DNA of 64,000 nt from Leptospira inadai serovar Lyme str. 10 (GCF_000243675.2 NZ_AHMM02000006.1:372001-436000), one strand, 5' to 3'; shown: positions 9,690 to 19,789, numbered from the stretch's first letter. The notes: a model not told the origin generated them from the letters alone. Translations and numbers: made by a program.

Positions 9690-10568
9690 GTGAAAAGGGC
9701 TTACACAAAGCCTATTTCCGAAGTCGTTTCGGAGGATTACTTTCCTTTGGCCAAAATGGCTTGGGAGGAAGACTGTCCTGACGAAGACATAACCTCGGTT
9801 TCCCTTTTTCGGCCGGATCAAAAAGCATTCGCTAATTTGAATGCTCGCGAAGACGGGGTTCTCTGTGGAAGCGGTGTAACCGAAGCTCTCAATCGACTTT
9901 CCGGCGAACGTCTGGAATCCAAATTTTTCTTTAAAGACGGAGATCGTTTCCGTAAGGGAGATACGATCGCCGAACTTAACGGAAGTTTGATATTGTTATT
10001 GCGAGTGGAACGAATCCTACTGAATTTTTTGCAGTATTTATCGGGAATATCCACCGAAACAAGAAAGGTCGTAGATCGCTATGGATCGAACGGCTTGATG
10101 ATTTTGGATACTAGAAAGACCTTACCCGGATATCGGAAGCTTGCGAAATACGCCGTTTACTGCGGAGGAGGATCGAATCATAGGCTCGACCTCTCCGAAA
10201 TGGCGTTGATTAAGGACAATCATCTCGCTTTATTCGAACATGCGTCCGTACCTGTAAAAAGAATTCGAGACAGATTCCCCGGCAGACTCGTGGAGCTGGA
10301 AATCGATTCACTCTCTCAATTGCAAGACGCATTGCAGGCAGGGCCTGACGTTCTTATGCTGGATAATTTCAATCCGGAAGATACCAAAACGGCGCTTGAA
10401 ATTGTAAAAAAAACGAATCCTTCGATGCGGATAGAATGTTCCGGACGGATCACTCCGGAAAAGCTGGAAGCATTATCTAAATTTTCCGGTGTCGGCGTCA
10501 GTATGGGATACCTGACTCACACCACGCGATTCCTCGACCTCGGCTTAGATATACGGACGGATCATTGA
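9690..10568 (+). CDS. nadC: Nicotinate-nucleotide pyrophosphorylase (carboxylating)
   Basis: NadC converts quinolinate and PRPP to nicotinate mononucleotide in de novo NAD synthesis. Visible signatures are LNFLQYLSGIST, the PRPP/quinolinate loop DTRKTLPGYRKLAKYAV, GGGSNHRLDLSEMALIKDNH and the late-barrel DVLMLDNF. The start is GTG 9690, with GGAG four bases upstream. Length (292) is normal. The stop overlaps the rel start (TGATG), so nadC and rel are translationally coupled. Confidence 0.96.
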   Translation: MKRAYTKPISEVVSEDYFPLAKMAWEEDCPDEDITSVSLFRPDQKAFANLNAREDGVLCGSGVTEALNRLSGERLESKFFFKDGDRFRKGDTIAELNGSLILLLRVERILLNFLQYLSGISTETRKVVDRYGSNGLMILDTRKTLPGYRKLAKYAVYCGGGSNHRLDLSEMALIKDNHLALFEHASVPVKRIRDRFPGRLVELEIDSLSQLQDALQAGPDVLMLDNFNPEDTKTALEIVKKTNPSMRIECSGRITPEKLEALSKFSGVGVSMGYLTHTTRFLDLGLDIRTDH

Positions 10569-12592
10569 TGGGATTTGTGAAAGCTCCTGCGACCAAAGAA
10601 ATGCTTTTAGAAGGAGTCCGGGATCGTCTCGGACCGGAGTCTCTGGAACTCGTGGAAAAAGCGTACAAGGTTTCCGAAGAAGCACACCAAGGACAGTTTC
10701 GTCTATCCGGAGAGCCGTATATCGTGCATCCGCTACAAGTGGGCTATATTCTTTACGAGTTAGGATTGGACGAAAAGGTGATCTCGGCCGGAATCCTTCA
10801 TGATGTCATAGAAGATACGAAATACACCCGGGACAATATGGTCTCGGACTTCGGCACCGAAATCACCCAACTTGTGGAAGGCGTTACTAAAATTTCGGAG
10901 ATCAAGAGCCAATCCCGAGAAACGGAGGCCGCAGAAAATATCCGTAAAATCATCATCGCTACGATTCAAGATATTCGAGTCATACTGATCAAACTTGCGG
11001 ACAAAACCCATAATATGAGGACTCTTTCGTTTCAGCCGCCCGAAAAGCAACGCAGGATAGCCAACGAAACTCTTTCGCTTTACGCGCCTATCGCAGGAAG
11101 ATTAGGTATTTATAAAGTAAAATCGGAACTGGAGGATCTCGCGTTTCAGGTCATTTATCCGGAAGAATACCAGGATATCAAGAAAAGAATCAACGTAAAG
11201 AAATCCGAACGAGAAGAGTATATAGATAAACTTCAAATTATTCTAAAGCAGCGTTTGGCGGAAATAAACATCAACGCGCAAGTCGACGGAAGAGCGAAGC
11301 ATTTCTTCTCCATTTATAGAAAAATGAAAACGAAGGAAAAAACCTTCGACGAAATCTTTGATTTGAGGGCGATTCGGATCATTACGGATGAAATCAAGGA
11401 TTGCTACGGAGTTTTAGGAATCGTGCATACTCTTTGGACTCCGGTTCCGGGAAGGTTTAAGGACTACATAGCGACTCCTAAGACGAATATGTACCAATCC
11501 TTGCATACGACCGTGATCGGCCCGGACGGTAAACCTCTCGAGGTTCAAATTCGAACGGCGGAGATGAACGCGATCGCCGAATTCGGAATCGCGGCACATT
11601 GGGTGTACAAAGAAGGGAAGACTCACGCGAACGAACGGCATCTTACCGTAAAATGGTTGGAGGTCCTTCAATCCTGGCAGGATTCCGCATTGGATCCCAA
11701 GGAATTCCTGGAAGAGCTGAAGTACGACCTTCATGAGGATGAAGTTTTCGTTTTCACTCCGAAAGGCGAGATCATTCAGCTTCCGAAGGGCGCGACCGTA
11801 CTCGACTTTGCATTTAGAATTCATACTGATGTCGGTCTCCATTGTAAGGGAGCGAAAATAAATAGCAGAATGATTCCCTTACGGACGGAGTTGCGCAGCG
11901 GGGATCAGGTGGAGGTCGTAGTCGATAAGCGATCCAAGCCTTCGCCGATTTGGCTTAGAATCGTTAGAACCACTTCCGCCCGTCAAAAACTTCGAGCCTA
12001 CTTCCGGAAACTTCGCGAGGAAAGTCGCAAAGATTTGGAACATGGGGCCGAATCCGCCGCAGAATTGACCCTAAATGCCGAAGTTCTGGAAGAGCTAAAG
12101 AGAAAACCTTCTCACGATAAGAACCATAAGCAGGGTCATTCCGGCGAAGGCCGAGTCCTCGTCGCAGGATTGAGGGATATTCCCGTCCGTCTTTCCGGTT
12201 GTTGTTCTCCTCTGCCCGGCGACCAAATCATCGGCTTTGTTACGAGAGGGCGTGGCGTGTCGGTTCACAAGAAAAATTGTAGCGTTGCAATGAAGCAACG
12301 GGAAGAAGAACAACTTCGAATCATATCCGTGGATTGGGATTACGGACAAACCGAACCGGTTCCCGTGAGAGTCGAAGTTAAGGCCAGGGATCGTCAGGGG
12401 ATCTATTTGGAGATGGTTAAGAGCATTTCGGGAACCCAGACGAATATTTTGGAAGCGGGAGCTTCTACCGTTCAGAAAGACACTCTAATGGCAAGATTCA
12501 TGATCGAAGTCGAGCATCTGGATCAGCTAAAGGAAATTCTCGGAAATCTTAAGCGGATACCGGACGTAGTGTTTGCTCATCGCGTAAAATAA
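10568..12592 (+). CDS. rel: Bifunctional (p)ppGpp synthetase/hydrolase (Rel/SpoT family)
   Basis: This is the stringent-response enzyme, 674 residues with full-length domain order. The HD hydrolase domain has GILHDVIEDT and HNMRTL. The synthetase domain has DLRAIRIITDE and PGRFKDYIATPKTNMYQSLH. The RFKD (RxKD) loop is the signature of bifunctional enzymes rather than synthetase-only RelA. TGS (VFVFTPKGEIIQLPKG), the zinc-finger/RIS region (SGCCSPLPGDQIIGF) and a C-terminal ACT domain follow. The ATG at 10568 overlaps the nadC stop; a TTG immediately upstream is in frame but less likely. Confidence 0.95.
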   Translation: MGFVKAPATKEMLLEGVRDRLGPESLELVEKAYKVSEEAHQGQFRLSGEPYIVHPLQVGYILYELGLDEKVISAGILHDVIEDTKYTRDNMVSDFGTEITQLVEGVTKISEIKSQSRETEAAENIRKIIIATIQDIRVILIKLADKTHNMRTLSFQPPEKQRRIANETLSLYAPIAGRLGIYKVKSELEDLAFQVIYPEEYQDIKKRINVKKSEREEYIDKLQIILKQRLAEININAQVDGRAKHFFSIYRKMKTKEKTFDEIFDLRAIRIITDEIKDCYGVLGIVHTLWTPVPGRFKDYIATPKTNMYQSLHTTVIGPDGKPLEVQIRTAEMNAIAEFGIAAHWVYKEGKTHANERHLTVKWLEVLQSWQDSALDPKEFLEELKYDLHEDEVFVFTPKGEIIQLPKGATVLDFAFRIHTDVGLHCKGAKINSRMIPLRTELRSGDQVEVVVDKRSKPSPIWLRIVRTTSARQKLRAYFRKLREESRKDLEHGAESAAELTLNAEVLEELKRKPSHDKNHKQGHSGEGRVLVAGLRDIPVRLSGCCSPLPGDQIIGFVTRGRGVSVHKKNCSVAMKQREEEQLRIISVDWDYGQTEPVPVRVEVKARDRQGIYLEMVKSISGTQTNILEAGASTVQKDTLMARFMIEVEHLDQLKEILGNLKRIPDVVFAHRVK

Positions 12593-12683
12593 GCGGTTTC
12601 AATTCGAAAAATCCTTTTAAAAACCGTATTCAGTTTGCCCGAAATGCCCTCTTTGCGAAAGTTTCTTACGAGCGAGGTGCACA

Positions 12684-14522
12684 TTGAAACGGGAAACGAA
12701 TTGGGGACAAAAAATTCGGAATTCGATCGTATTCCTAATCGTAGGTTTTTTGATAGGACCGACTTTTTCCTGCGGAGAAAAAGAAGACTCCGATAACGGA
12801 ACCGTCGTTAAGGATATTTCTTGGCAAGGGGAATATTCGTCCATACCGGAAGCTTTACGAAAAAATAATCCTATCGCTTCCAAGGACGCTAAGAAAGGCG
12901 GAACACTCCGAATTTACAGCCATCAATTTCCGAAATCTTTAAATTATTATCTGGAGCAATTCTCCACTACTGCGGAAATATTTCAAACGATGTTCGAGCC
13001 TCTATTGGAGTATCATCCGATAACGTTGGAACCGATGCCTCACTTGGCGAGTTCCTGGAAAATCTCCGCAGATAAGAAAAAATTCACGTTTACGATCGAT
13101 AGGAACGCGAAATGGTCCGACGGCAAACCGGTTACCGCAAAAGACGTACTGTTTACTTACGAAACCTTAATGAATAAAGAGAATAATACGGCAGTATTCA
13201 GGATCGGATTAGCTCGATTCGAAAAACCTGTCGTGTTAAACGAATATGAAGTCGAATTTACTCAAAAAGAAATTCATTGGTCGAATTTCGAGACGGTCGC
13301 GCATTCCCTATTTATTCTACCCGAGCATCACTTTAAGGAAAAGGATTTTAATAAGGAAAACTTCGAATTCCCCGTAGTTTCGGGACCGTACGAACTTTTG
13401 TCCGCTAAAAAAGGAAGGTATGTTCGTTTACGTAGACGCGGAGATTATTGGATGCGCGCTTATCCCTTTTATCAGGGAAGCGATAACTTCGACGTTCTGT
13501 TATTTAAAGTGTATACCGAGGAAGCGGTCGCGTTTCAGGCGTTTAAGAAAGGAGATATCGATATATATCCGGTTTACAAGGCCTATACTTGGGTAAAGGA
13601 AGCGACGGGAGAACCGTTCGATAAAAATTATATCGTTAAGCAAAAAGTTTATAACGACAAGCCGATCGGTTTTCAAGGCTGGGTGTTTAATATGAGACGT
13701 CCGCCTTTCGACGATGTTCGCGTTCGTAAGGCGATCGCTCATTTGGTGGATCGGAAACTTTTAGTAGAGAAACTGGCGTTTAACGAATACGATTTAACGG
13801 ACGCGTATTATACGGGAGTATGGCCCGGGAATTCCACACCCAACCCTCCGATCGATTATGATCCGGCAAAGGCACGAAAACTTTTATCGGAAGCCGGATG
13901 GAAGCCGAATGCAAAAGGGATTCTGGAAAAAAACGGGAAGGAATTTAAATTCGCAATTTTAGATAGAGATAAGGGTACAGAAAAATATTTTACGGTTTTT
14001 ATCGAACGTGCAAAAGAACTCGGGATCCAAGCCAGTATAGACCTCACCGATTTAGCGGAGTGGAGTTCACGCATCGATAAATACGATTTTGATATGACCT
14101 GGGCTGCCTGGGGTGGGGGACTATTTCCCGATCCGGAACCTATGTGGTTTTCAAAATACGCGGACGAAACCGGCCAGAATAATTTGGCAGGCTTTAAAAG
14201 TCCCGAAGTCGATAAATTAATCCAAGAACAAAAGACGGAGTTCAACGCGCAAAAACGCGCGGATATACTTCGTAAAATCGATAAGGCCTTAACGAAAGAG
14301 GTTCCATACGTTCTATTATGGAATACTAAATCGACTCGACTATTGTATTGGAATCGATTCGGATTCCCGGTAAATCCATTGGGACGGTTTAGCGGAGAAA
14401 GCGGTGCTAATCACCTTTGGTGGTTGGATGAGAATAAAGCGGACTTATTAAACTCGAATAAAAAGTCTAAAAGTGCAATGCCTACATATTCTCCCGTGCT
14501 TAAGTATTCTCCGCTGCTTTAA
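12684..14522 (+). CDS. Peptide/nickel ABC transporter substrate-binding lipoprotein (SBP_bac_5)
   Basis: This is an extracytoplasmic solute-binding protein of the oligopeptide/dipeptide family (OppA/DppA type), about 612 residues. The signal peptide ends at TFSC, a probable lipobox. Family landmarks are LEPMPHLASSWKISADKKKF, WSDGKPVTAKDVLFTYE and the helix DVRVRKAIAHLVDRKLLVEK. The start is TTG 12684 with GAGGTG upstream. No permease or ATPase genes adjoin it, so its transporter partners must lie elsewhere. Substrate cannot be predicted. Confidence 0.9.
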   Translation: MKRETNWGQKIRNSIVFLIVGFLIGPTFSCGEKEDSDNGTVVKDISWQGEYSSIPEALRKNNPIASKDAKKGGTLRIYSHQFPKSLNYYLEQFSTTAEIFQTMFEPLLEYHPITLEPMPHLASSWKISADKKKFTFTIDRNAKWSDGKPVTAKDVLFTYETLMNKENNTAVFRIGLARFEKPVVLNEYEVEFTQKEIHWSNFETVAHSLFILPEHHFKEKDFNKENFEFPVVSGPYELLSAKKGRYVRLRRRGDYWMRAYPFYQGSDNFDVLLFKVYTEEAVAFQAFKKGDIDIYPVYKAYTWVKEATGEPFDKNYIVKQKVYNDKPIGFQGWVFNMRRPPFDDVRVRKAIAHLVDRKLLVEKLAFNEYDLTDAYYTGVWPGNSTPNPPIDYDPAKARKLLSEAGWKPNAKGILEKNGKEFKFAILDRDKGTEKYFTVFIERAKELGIQASIDLTDLAEWSSRIDKYDFDMTWAAWGGGLFPDPEPMWFSKYADETGQNNLAGFKSPEVDKLIQEQKTEFNAQKRADILRKIDKALTKEVPYVLLWNTKSTRLLYWNRFGFPVNPLGRFSGESGANHLWWLDENKADLLNSNKKSKSAMPTYSPVLKYSPLL

Positions 14523-14526
14523 AAAA

Positions 14527-15594
14527 ATGGCAAAGAAGGGAAGACTCTCCGAGTTCGGGGATGCGATTCGGAATTTCTGGAACTCTCCGGGAATTCCCAA
14601 CTTTATCGAGATTCTTGAAAAGGGACTGGATAAAGAGCTTTTCTTTGATCATGAAAAAGCCGAGGAACGGATACCGCTCGAAGATCTTCCGATCGATTTT
14701 CGTCTCAGGCAGTCCGGATTCTTTCGGAAATTATACGAGCGGGTTTTTCCGGTTTCGCATGTCTTCAGAATTACTCATCGATACGGTCGTGAATTCTTGG
14801 ACAGCTTTATGCCTCTGGCGTCCGAGAACTATATCGGACGCGGTTCGTATAAGTTCGTATACGCCTTACCATGGAATCAGGTCGTTAAGATCGGTAAATC
14901 AAAGCTTCCTTCCGATCCTATTTTCGGTTCCTTGTACAAGGAAGTGCAAAGGAATTTGGGAAAATACCTGAAGCCGGAAGAAATCCGACTGATGGAATTC
15001 CTACAGAACGCTACCTGGAAAGAATCCGCCAAAGACGAGATTCGATTTAAGTTTGCGCGGTTGGGTCTGGAGCGACTTCATTATTGGAAACTCAAAAGTC
15101 TAATTCCGGATCTCGTGCTTCCCACTCGATTTTTTATGGGTCTTCGATTTCGTAAAAGTCCGTTCGGAATTCCGATCATCACTCTTACTCCTTGCGATAA
15201 CCAAAATCTTTTGCCGGGAAAACACTTAAAGGAATTCATTCGCTTAAACGAGAAGATTCGGCAGAACCCGATTCAGGACGCGCTATTTCCCAAATGGAAG
15301 TTAAATTTCGATACTCATAGATTCGGAATCATCAACAAGGCTAAACTTAAAAAGATCGCTATGGATTTTCATAGAGTCATCGAAGTGACTCGTTATTTAG
15401 CTGACGAGGAAAAATTAATCTTCGATATCCATTCGGAGAACATCATCATCACGATCCCGGATTTCGAATTGAAGATTTTCGACTATCACGTTTTCGACGA
15501 GCACTTGTACGAACCTAGCAAGGAGAATCCTTCGCCCGAGGTGGATCATATCAATTTGATCAAAGAGTTTGTGAGGTCTTTCGACTTAGGTTGA
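14527..15594 (+). CDS. Protein-kinase-fold protein of unknown function
   Basis: I do not recognise the family by name. The 355-residue protein has a complete set of kinase-like motifs: a glycine-rich loop IGRGSYKFVYAL (~102-112), a strand with Lys in VVKIGK (~122), a catalytic-loop-like FDIHSENIII (D~300, N~305; compare DLKPEN in kinases), and a metal-binding Asp in IFDYHVFD (~319). It has no signal peptide or membrane segment. YrbL-like and aminoglycoside-kinase-like proteins share this layout. The ATG at 14527 begins five bases after the upstream stop; the open frame starts earlier, inside the preceding gene. Kinase activity is inference from motifs only. Confidence 0.6.
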   Translation: MAKKGRLSEFGDAIRNFWNSPGIPNFIEILEKGLDKELFFDHEKAEERIPLEDLPIDFRLRQSGFFRKLYERVFPVSHVFRITHRYGREFLDSFMPLASENYIGRGSYKFVYALPWNQVVKIGKSKLPSDPIFGSLYKEVQRNLGKYLKPEEIRLMEFLQNATWKESAKDEIRFKFARLGLERLHYWKLKSLIPDLVLPTRFFMGLRFRKSPFGIPIITLTPCDNQNLLPGKHLKEFIRLNEKIRQNPIQDALFPKWKLNFDTHRFGIINKAKLKKIAMDFHRVIEVTRYLADEEKLIFDIHSENIIITIPDFELKIFDYHVFDEHLYEPSKENPSPEVDHINLIKEFVRSFDLG

Positions 15595-15613
15595 CGTCTT
15601 TCTAAAACGCTTT

Positions 15614-15629
15614 TTCCCGTTTACGGGAA
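15614..15629. other. Intergenic hairpin before purB
   Basis: TTCCCGT-TT-ACGGGAA is a perfect 7-bp stem with a 2-base loop. There is no following T-run, so it is not a clear terminator. Confidence 0.3.
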
Positions 15630-15685
15630 GCCTACGGTTGAAAATCCTATCATAGAGAGGGAAGACTTTTCCCTAGGAAGTTCCG

Positions 15686-16987
15686 ATGATCGACCGTTAT
15701 TCTAATCCGGAAATTGCAAGAATCTGGGAACTAGAAAATAAATTCAATATTTGGAAAGAAATCGAAATTCTCGCGTGCGAACTGAGAACCAAGAAGGGAG
15801 AAATTCCGGAAGAGGATTTCGAAGAGATTCGGTCCAAGGCTCGTTTTAAGGTCGATGAAATATTGGAAATCGAATCGAAGGTTCATCACGATGTGATCGC
15901 GTTCTTGACCAATATGAATTCCTATATCGGCCCGGCAGGACGTCACATTCACCATGGTCTTACTTCCTCGGATATCGGCGATACTGCCTTATGCGTACAG
16001 ATGGTGCAGGCGATGGAACTCATTCTCCGTAAGACCGATCAACTGATCGAAGCGATCCGGGAAAAAGCGATTCAGTATAGGGACCTTCCTTGTATCGGTC
16101 GATCTCACGGAATTCACGCCGAGCCGATGACACTCGGATTGAAATTCGCCCTTTTTTACGAAGAGATGCGAAGAAACCGAAGCCGTCTTCAAACTGCAAA
16201 GGAAGAAGTCGCGGTGGGAAAACTTTCCGGTGCCGTGGGAACTTATTCCAATATCGAGCCCGATATAGAGGAGTATGTTTGTGAGCGATTGGGTTTAAAG
16301 CCCGATCCGATTGCGACTCAGGTCGTATCTAGGGATAGACATGCGGCTTACATGTCGGCTCTCGGAGTGACTGCCGCTAGCTTAGATCGCTTTGCAACCG
16401 AAGTTCGTCTCTTGCAAAAGACGGAAGGCCGTGAAGTGGAGGAGCCGTTTTCCGTTGGACAAAAAGGTTCTTCGGCGATGCCTCATAAACGAAATCCGGT
16501 GATATGTGAAAGAATTTCCGGCATCTCGAGAGTCATACGGTCGAACGTGCAAACCGCTCTACAGAACGTTCCTCTTTGGCATGAACGAGATATTTCTCAT
16601 TCTTCAGCGGAACGCATCGTAATCCCGGATTCGACGATTGCGCTCGAATACATTTTAGATAAGATGCTTTTCGTAGTCAAAAACCTGCACGTTTATCCGG
16701 ATGCAATCGAGAGAACATTAGGAATTACGCGTGGATTAATATTTTCCCAAAAGGTTCTTCTTCACTTAATCGAAAAAGGTGGAATCACTCGAGAGGATGC
16801 ATACTCGATAGTTCAGGGACATGCGATGGCGGTTTGGGCGGATCAAACTCAAACCTTGAAAGGCAGACTCGCAGCCGATCCTAAGGTTCAAGCCGTTCTG
16901 AAGCCGGGAGATCTAGATGCAATTTTTCGAATAGAACCTTATCTGGCGAAAGTAGGATTGATCTACAAGCGTCTCGGATTAGAATAG
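15686..16987 (+). CDS. purB: Adenylosuccinate lyase
   Basis: PurB catalyses two fumarate-releasing steps of purine synthesis (SAICAR to AICAR, and adenylosuccinate to AMP). The superfamily signature GSSAMPHKRNPV is present, with HHGLTSSDIGDTA and the catalytic His in GRSHGIHAEP. Length (433) is normal. TAGGAAG precedes the ATG. The next gene starts five bases downstream, suggesting co-transcription. Confidence 0.97.
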   Translation: MIDRYSNPEIARIWELENKFNIWKEIEILACELRTKKGEIPEEDFEEIRSKARFKVDEILEIESKVHHDVIAFLTNMNSYIGPAGRHIHHGLTSSDIGDTALCVQMVQAMELILRKTDQLIEAIREKAIQYRDLPCIGRSHGIHAEPMTLGLKFALFYEEMRRNRSRLQTAKEEVAVGKLSGAVGTYSNIEPDIEEYVCERLGLKPDPIATQVVSRDRHAAYMSALGVTAASLDRFATEVRLLQKTEGREVEEPFSVGQKGSSAMPHKRNPVICERISGISRVIRSNVQTALQNVPLWHERDISHSSAERIVIPDSTIALEYILDKMLFVVKNLHVYPDAIERTLGITRGLIFSQKVLLHLIEKGGITREDAYSIVQGHAMAVWADQTQTLKGRLAADPKVQAVLKPGDLDAIFRIEPYLAKVGLIYKRLGLE

Positions 16988-16991
16988 TTTA

Positions 16992-17753
16992 ATGGATCCT
17001 TTCGCAATTCTCGGATTGGGTTATACCGGATTGCGAGCGGTCCGCGCCCTGGAAACGGATCTTCCGGTTATCGGTTTTTCCGCAAACACTCGGACGGACA
17101 CTTCCCGAAAAGTCGATTTCTCGCAACCGGAAGCGATCCAAAAATTCAAGTCCGAGTTCGAAAGCTCTCCGTTTGAAGCGTTGATCGTAACGTTTCCGAT
17201 CCATTCCCTAGCAACCCGCGATTTGCTTTTGGAGGTCTTACCGAAAGTGGCTCGCCGGCGTTGGTTGCTCGGAACGACAAGCATCTATAGGCGCGGAGGC
17301 GATATACGCGAGGCGACCCCGAAAAATTCCGATCATGTGCGTTACGAAATAGAAGAGCGATTCTTGGAGAGCGGGGGAAAAATTTTAAGGCTTTGCGGGA
17401 TTTATGGGCCGAAGCGGAATCCGGGTGATTGGGCGCGTAAAGGGCTGATCAAAAAAAACAAGCGACAACTGAACTTAGTTCATGTGGACGATATTACTCG
17501 AGTTTTGGAAAAAATCCTTCTCGACCGCAAGGACACTCTCCCGTCGGAGCTTTTATTATCCGATAACCAATGGCATACCTGGTTCGAGATCTTCCGGTTT
17601 TTGGAGGATAACGGAAAAATCGACCCGAGAGAAGAGGAGGAATCGGATCGGGAGGACGCATTTGTCGACAGTAGCCTAATTAGGAAATTTCTTCCTGGTT
17701 TACAAACAAAGGACTTTTGGGGAGAATTGGAAAAACTGGAAGAACTCCCTTGA
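16992..17753 (+). CDS. NAD(P)-binding Rossmann / epimerase-like protein
   Basis: This 253-residue protein resembles short-chain-type nucleoside-diphosphate-sugar epimerases. The nucleotide loop is LGLGYTGLRAV (GxGxxG), a strand gives IVTFPIH, TTSIYRRGGD resembles the catalytic Ser/Thr region, and LRLCGIYGPKRNPGDW with LVHVDDITRVLEKILL is typical of the YeeZ/SDR branch. A canonical YxxxK is not obvious, so it may be an atypical member. Its stop overlaps the TTG start of the membrane AraC regulator. Confidence 0.75.
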   Translation: MDPFAILGLGYTGLRAVRALETDLPVIGFSANTRTDTSRKVDFSQPEAIQKFKSEFESSPFEALIVTFPIHSLATRDLLLEVLPKVARRRWLLGTTSIYRRGGDIREATPKNSDHVRYEIEERFLESGGKILRLCGIYGPKRNPGDWARKGLIKKNKRQLNLVHVDDITRVLEKILLDRKDTLPSELLLSDNQWHTWFEIFRFLEDNGKIDPREEEESDREDAFVDSSLIRKFLPGLQTKDFWGELEKLEELP

Positions 17754-18826
17754 TCTCCGAGATCACAAATATCCTTCATTATTTCTGTCTTTCGAATTTA
17801 ATCTTTCTTATCGGATTATTTGCGTGGAGATATCATTACGATCTCAGAATTCGAATCGCGGCGGGTTTTTCTTTCGGAATTATCTGCTACATTATACTTT
17901 CCTTAGATCCGAATATGCTGATTCCGCTTCCGATTCGTGTCGGGTTATTCGGCGGACTTCTTAGTTTGCCGTTTTTTTTCTGGATCTTAAGCTCCGCCAT
18001 CTTTGTGGATAATTTTCACCCGAAGCTTTGGCATTGGTCCATATTAGTAGGAAAGATTTTGATTTCGGCATTACTCGTTTATCCTGTGCTGGATGAAATC
18101 AACATGAGAGGTCCGATCGAATCTGAGACCGTCCTTGCTCATATCATAGTTCCTACTTTACTTTCTCTCGCGTTTGTCCTGGCCGCCATTCTGCAGACAT
18201 ATTCCGGTAGGAAGGACGATCTAATAGAAACCCGACGTCGATTGAGGGAGGTCCACATTCTCGTTACCGGTAGCGTCATCACTTTCTCGATATTCTCCCA
18301 TTTGATTTTACGCGGAAAAGCGCTTTCGGAAATCCTGGATTTGTTAAACGTAGTTCTCGCTTGGGGATTGATTCTTGCGTTCATGCACTTAGTGCTCGAA
18401 CTGAAAGACGGTTTGGTCGATCCGGAGCCGGACGGAGAAATCGAAGAAGAGGAACGGGTCATTCAGGCGGATCCGGCGTTAAAGAGAAAATTAGTCCTCG
18501 CCTTCGAGGAAGAAAAACTATATCGAAAGGAAGGATTGACGATCGGCCAATTGGCGGAGGATTTGGAAGTTCAGGAATATAAACTAAGGCGTCTGATTAA
18601 TCAGGCTATGGGTTTCCGAAACTTTCCCGACTTCCTCAATCGGTATAGGATTCAAGAAGCGTGTGAGATCCTACTGGATTCGGGAAAGGACGAGTTCCCC
18701 ATCATCCGGATTGCTATGGACTTAGGCTACCAATCTTTGGGTCCGTTTAATCGGGCCTTTAAAGAACTTACCGGAGTCACTCCCACGGAATTCCGTAAAA
18801 ATCGGGAAAGACAACCCCAAGTGTAA
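17750..18826 (+). CDS. Membrane-anchored AraC-family transcriptional regulator
   Basis: Residues 1-220 contain about seven hydrophobic segments. The last ~100 residues are an AraC double helix-turn-helix: GLTIGQLAEDLEVQEYKLRRLINQAM, then IIRIAMDLGYQSLGPFNRAFKELTG, ending TPTEFRKN. This 7TM-AraC layout is common in Leptospira and implies signal sensing at the membrane. The start is TTG 17750, overlapping the upstream stop (TTGA); a GGAAG lies 7 bases upstream. An earlier in-frame TTG at 17717 is less likely. Confidence 0.85.
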   Translation: MISEITNILHYFCLSNLIFLIGLFAWRYHYDLRIRIAAGFSFGIICYIILSLDPNMLIPLPIRVGLFGGLLSLPFFFWILSSAIFVDNFHPKLWHWSILVGKILISALLVYPVLDEINMRGPIESETVLAHIIVPTLLSLAFVLAAILQTYSGRKDDLIETRRRLREVHILVTGSVITFSIFSHLILRGKALSEILDLLNVVLAWGLILAFMHLVLELKDGLVDPEPDGEIEEEERVIQADPALKRKLVLAFEEEKLYRKEGLTIGQLAEDLEVQEYKLRRLINQAMGFRNFPDFLNRYRIQEACEILLDSGKDEFPIIRIAMDLGYQSLGPFNRAFKELTGVTPTEFRKNRERQPQV

Positions 18827-18957
18827 AATTTTTCGATAAATCCTTCCCGATTTCGGAATCGGCTAGGTCTTTTCGGGATCGTATAGGATAACGGAGGTCT
18901 TATTGTTAAAATGCGTTAATGAAAGCGAAAAAGATAAAAAGATAGCAGGGTGGAATC

Positions 18958-19776
18958 ATGACTGAGTTAGTTCAAAAAATCGGATACGAAGGTTACTACG
19001 TATTCTCGCTCGTGACGTTATGGGTAAGATATTTATTCATGGCGGGATTGGCATATTTCTTCGTGTGGTACGTTTTTAAGGATAAACTAAAGCACAGGAT
19101 TATCCAATCGAGATTGCCTGAAAAAGAAAAAATCTTTTACGAACTTAAATATTCCGCGCTAACTTTATTTATTTTCGCCGCCTCGGGAATCTTGGTCTAT
19201 TGGATGAAAGAGCAAGGCTGGACCTTGCTGTACGATAAGGTTTCCGATTATGGAGTCGCATACATGGTGTTCAGCATCGTGGCGTTGATATTATTGCATG
19301 ACACGTACTTTTATTGGACTCACCGGCTAATGCATCACCCGCTTCTTTTCAAAGCAATGCATTTAACTCATCATCGATCCACAAATCCTTCTCCCTGGGC
19401 CGCATTTTCTTTCCACCCGTATGAGGCGGTCGTCGAGGCGGGGATTGTTCCTCTTGCTGCCTTGATTTTACCGATGCATTCCATCGCTCTTTTGGTTTTT
19501 TTCTTCTATAGCAATTTCCTAAACGTTTTAGGTCATCTTTCCTTCGAACTATTTCCGAAAGGGTTTTTGGATAATAAGTTTCTAAGATGGCATAATACGA
19601 CGACTCACCATAATATGCATCATCGATATTTTAACTGTAATTACGGATTATATTTTAATATTTGGGATCGCTTAATGGGAACGAATCATCCGAAATATTT
19701 GGAAACCTTCCGGGAAGTTACGAACCGCGATCCGGAAGAAGTTTCGATCACCGAGGCAAACACGCAAAGCGCGTGA
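18958..19776 (+). CDS. Sterol desaturase / fatty acid hydroxylase family membrane protein
   Basis: This is a 272-residue integral membrane di-iron oxygenase-like protein. The eight-histidine pattern is complete: HDTYFYWTHRLMHH, then HLTHHRS, then HNTTTHHNMHH. At least four hydrophobic segments flank these motifs. The family hydroxylates or desaturates lipids, sterols or carotenoids; the substrate here is unknown. GGGTGG lies just upstream of the ATG. It converges with the histidine kinase gene, 13 bases away. Confidence 0.9.
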   Translation: MTELVQKIGYEGYYVFSLVTLWVRYLFMAGLAYFFVWYVFKDKLKHRIIQSRLPEKEKIFYELKYSALTLFIFAASGILVYWMKEQGWTLLYDKVSDYGVAYMVFSIVALILLHDTYFYWTHRLMHHPLLFKAMHLTHHRSTNPSPWAAFSFHPYEAVVEAGIVPLAALILPMHSIALLVFFFYSNFLNVLGHLSFELFPKGFLDNKFLRWHNTTTHHNMHHRYFNCNYGLYFNIWDRLMGTNHPKYLETFREVTNRDPEEVSITEANTQSA

Positions 19777-19789
19777 TTAACGGAACGGA

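Noticed and set aside
16992..17753. Clear short-chain dehydrogenase with YxxxK active site
   Set aside because: No convincing YxxxK; called only epimerase-like.
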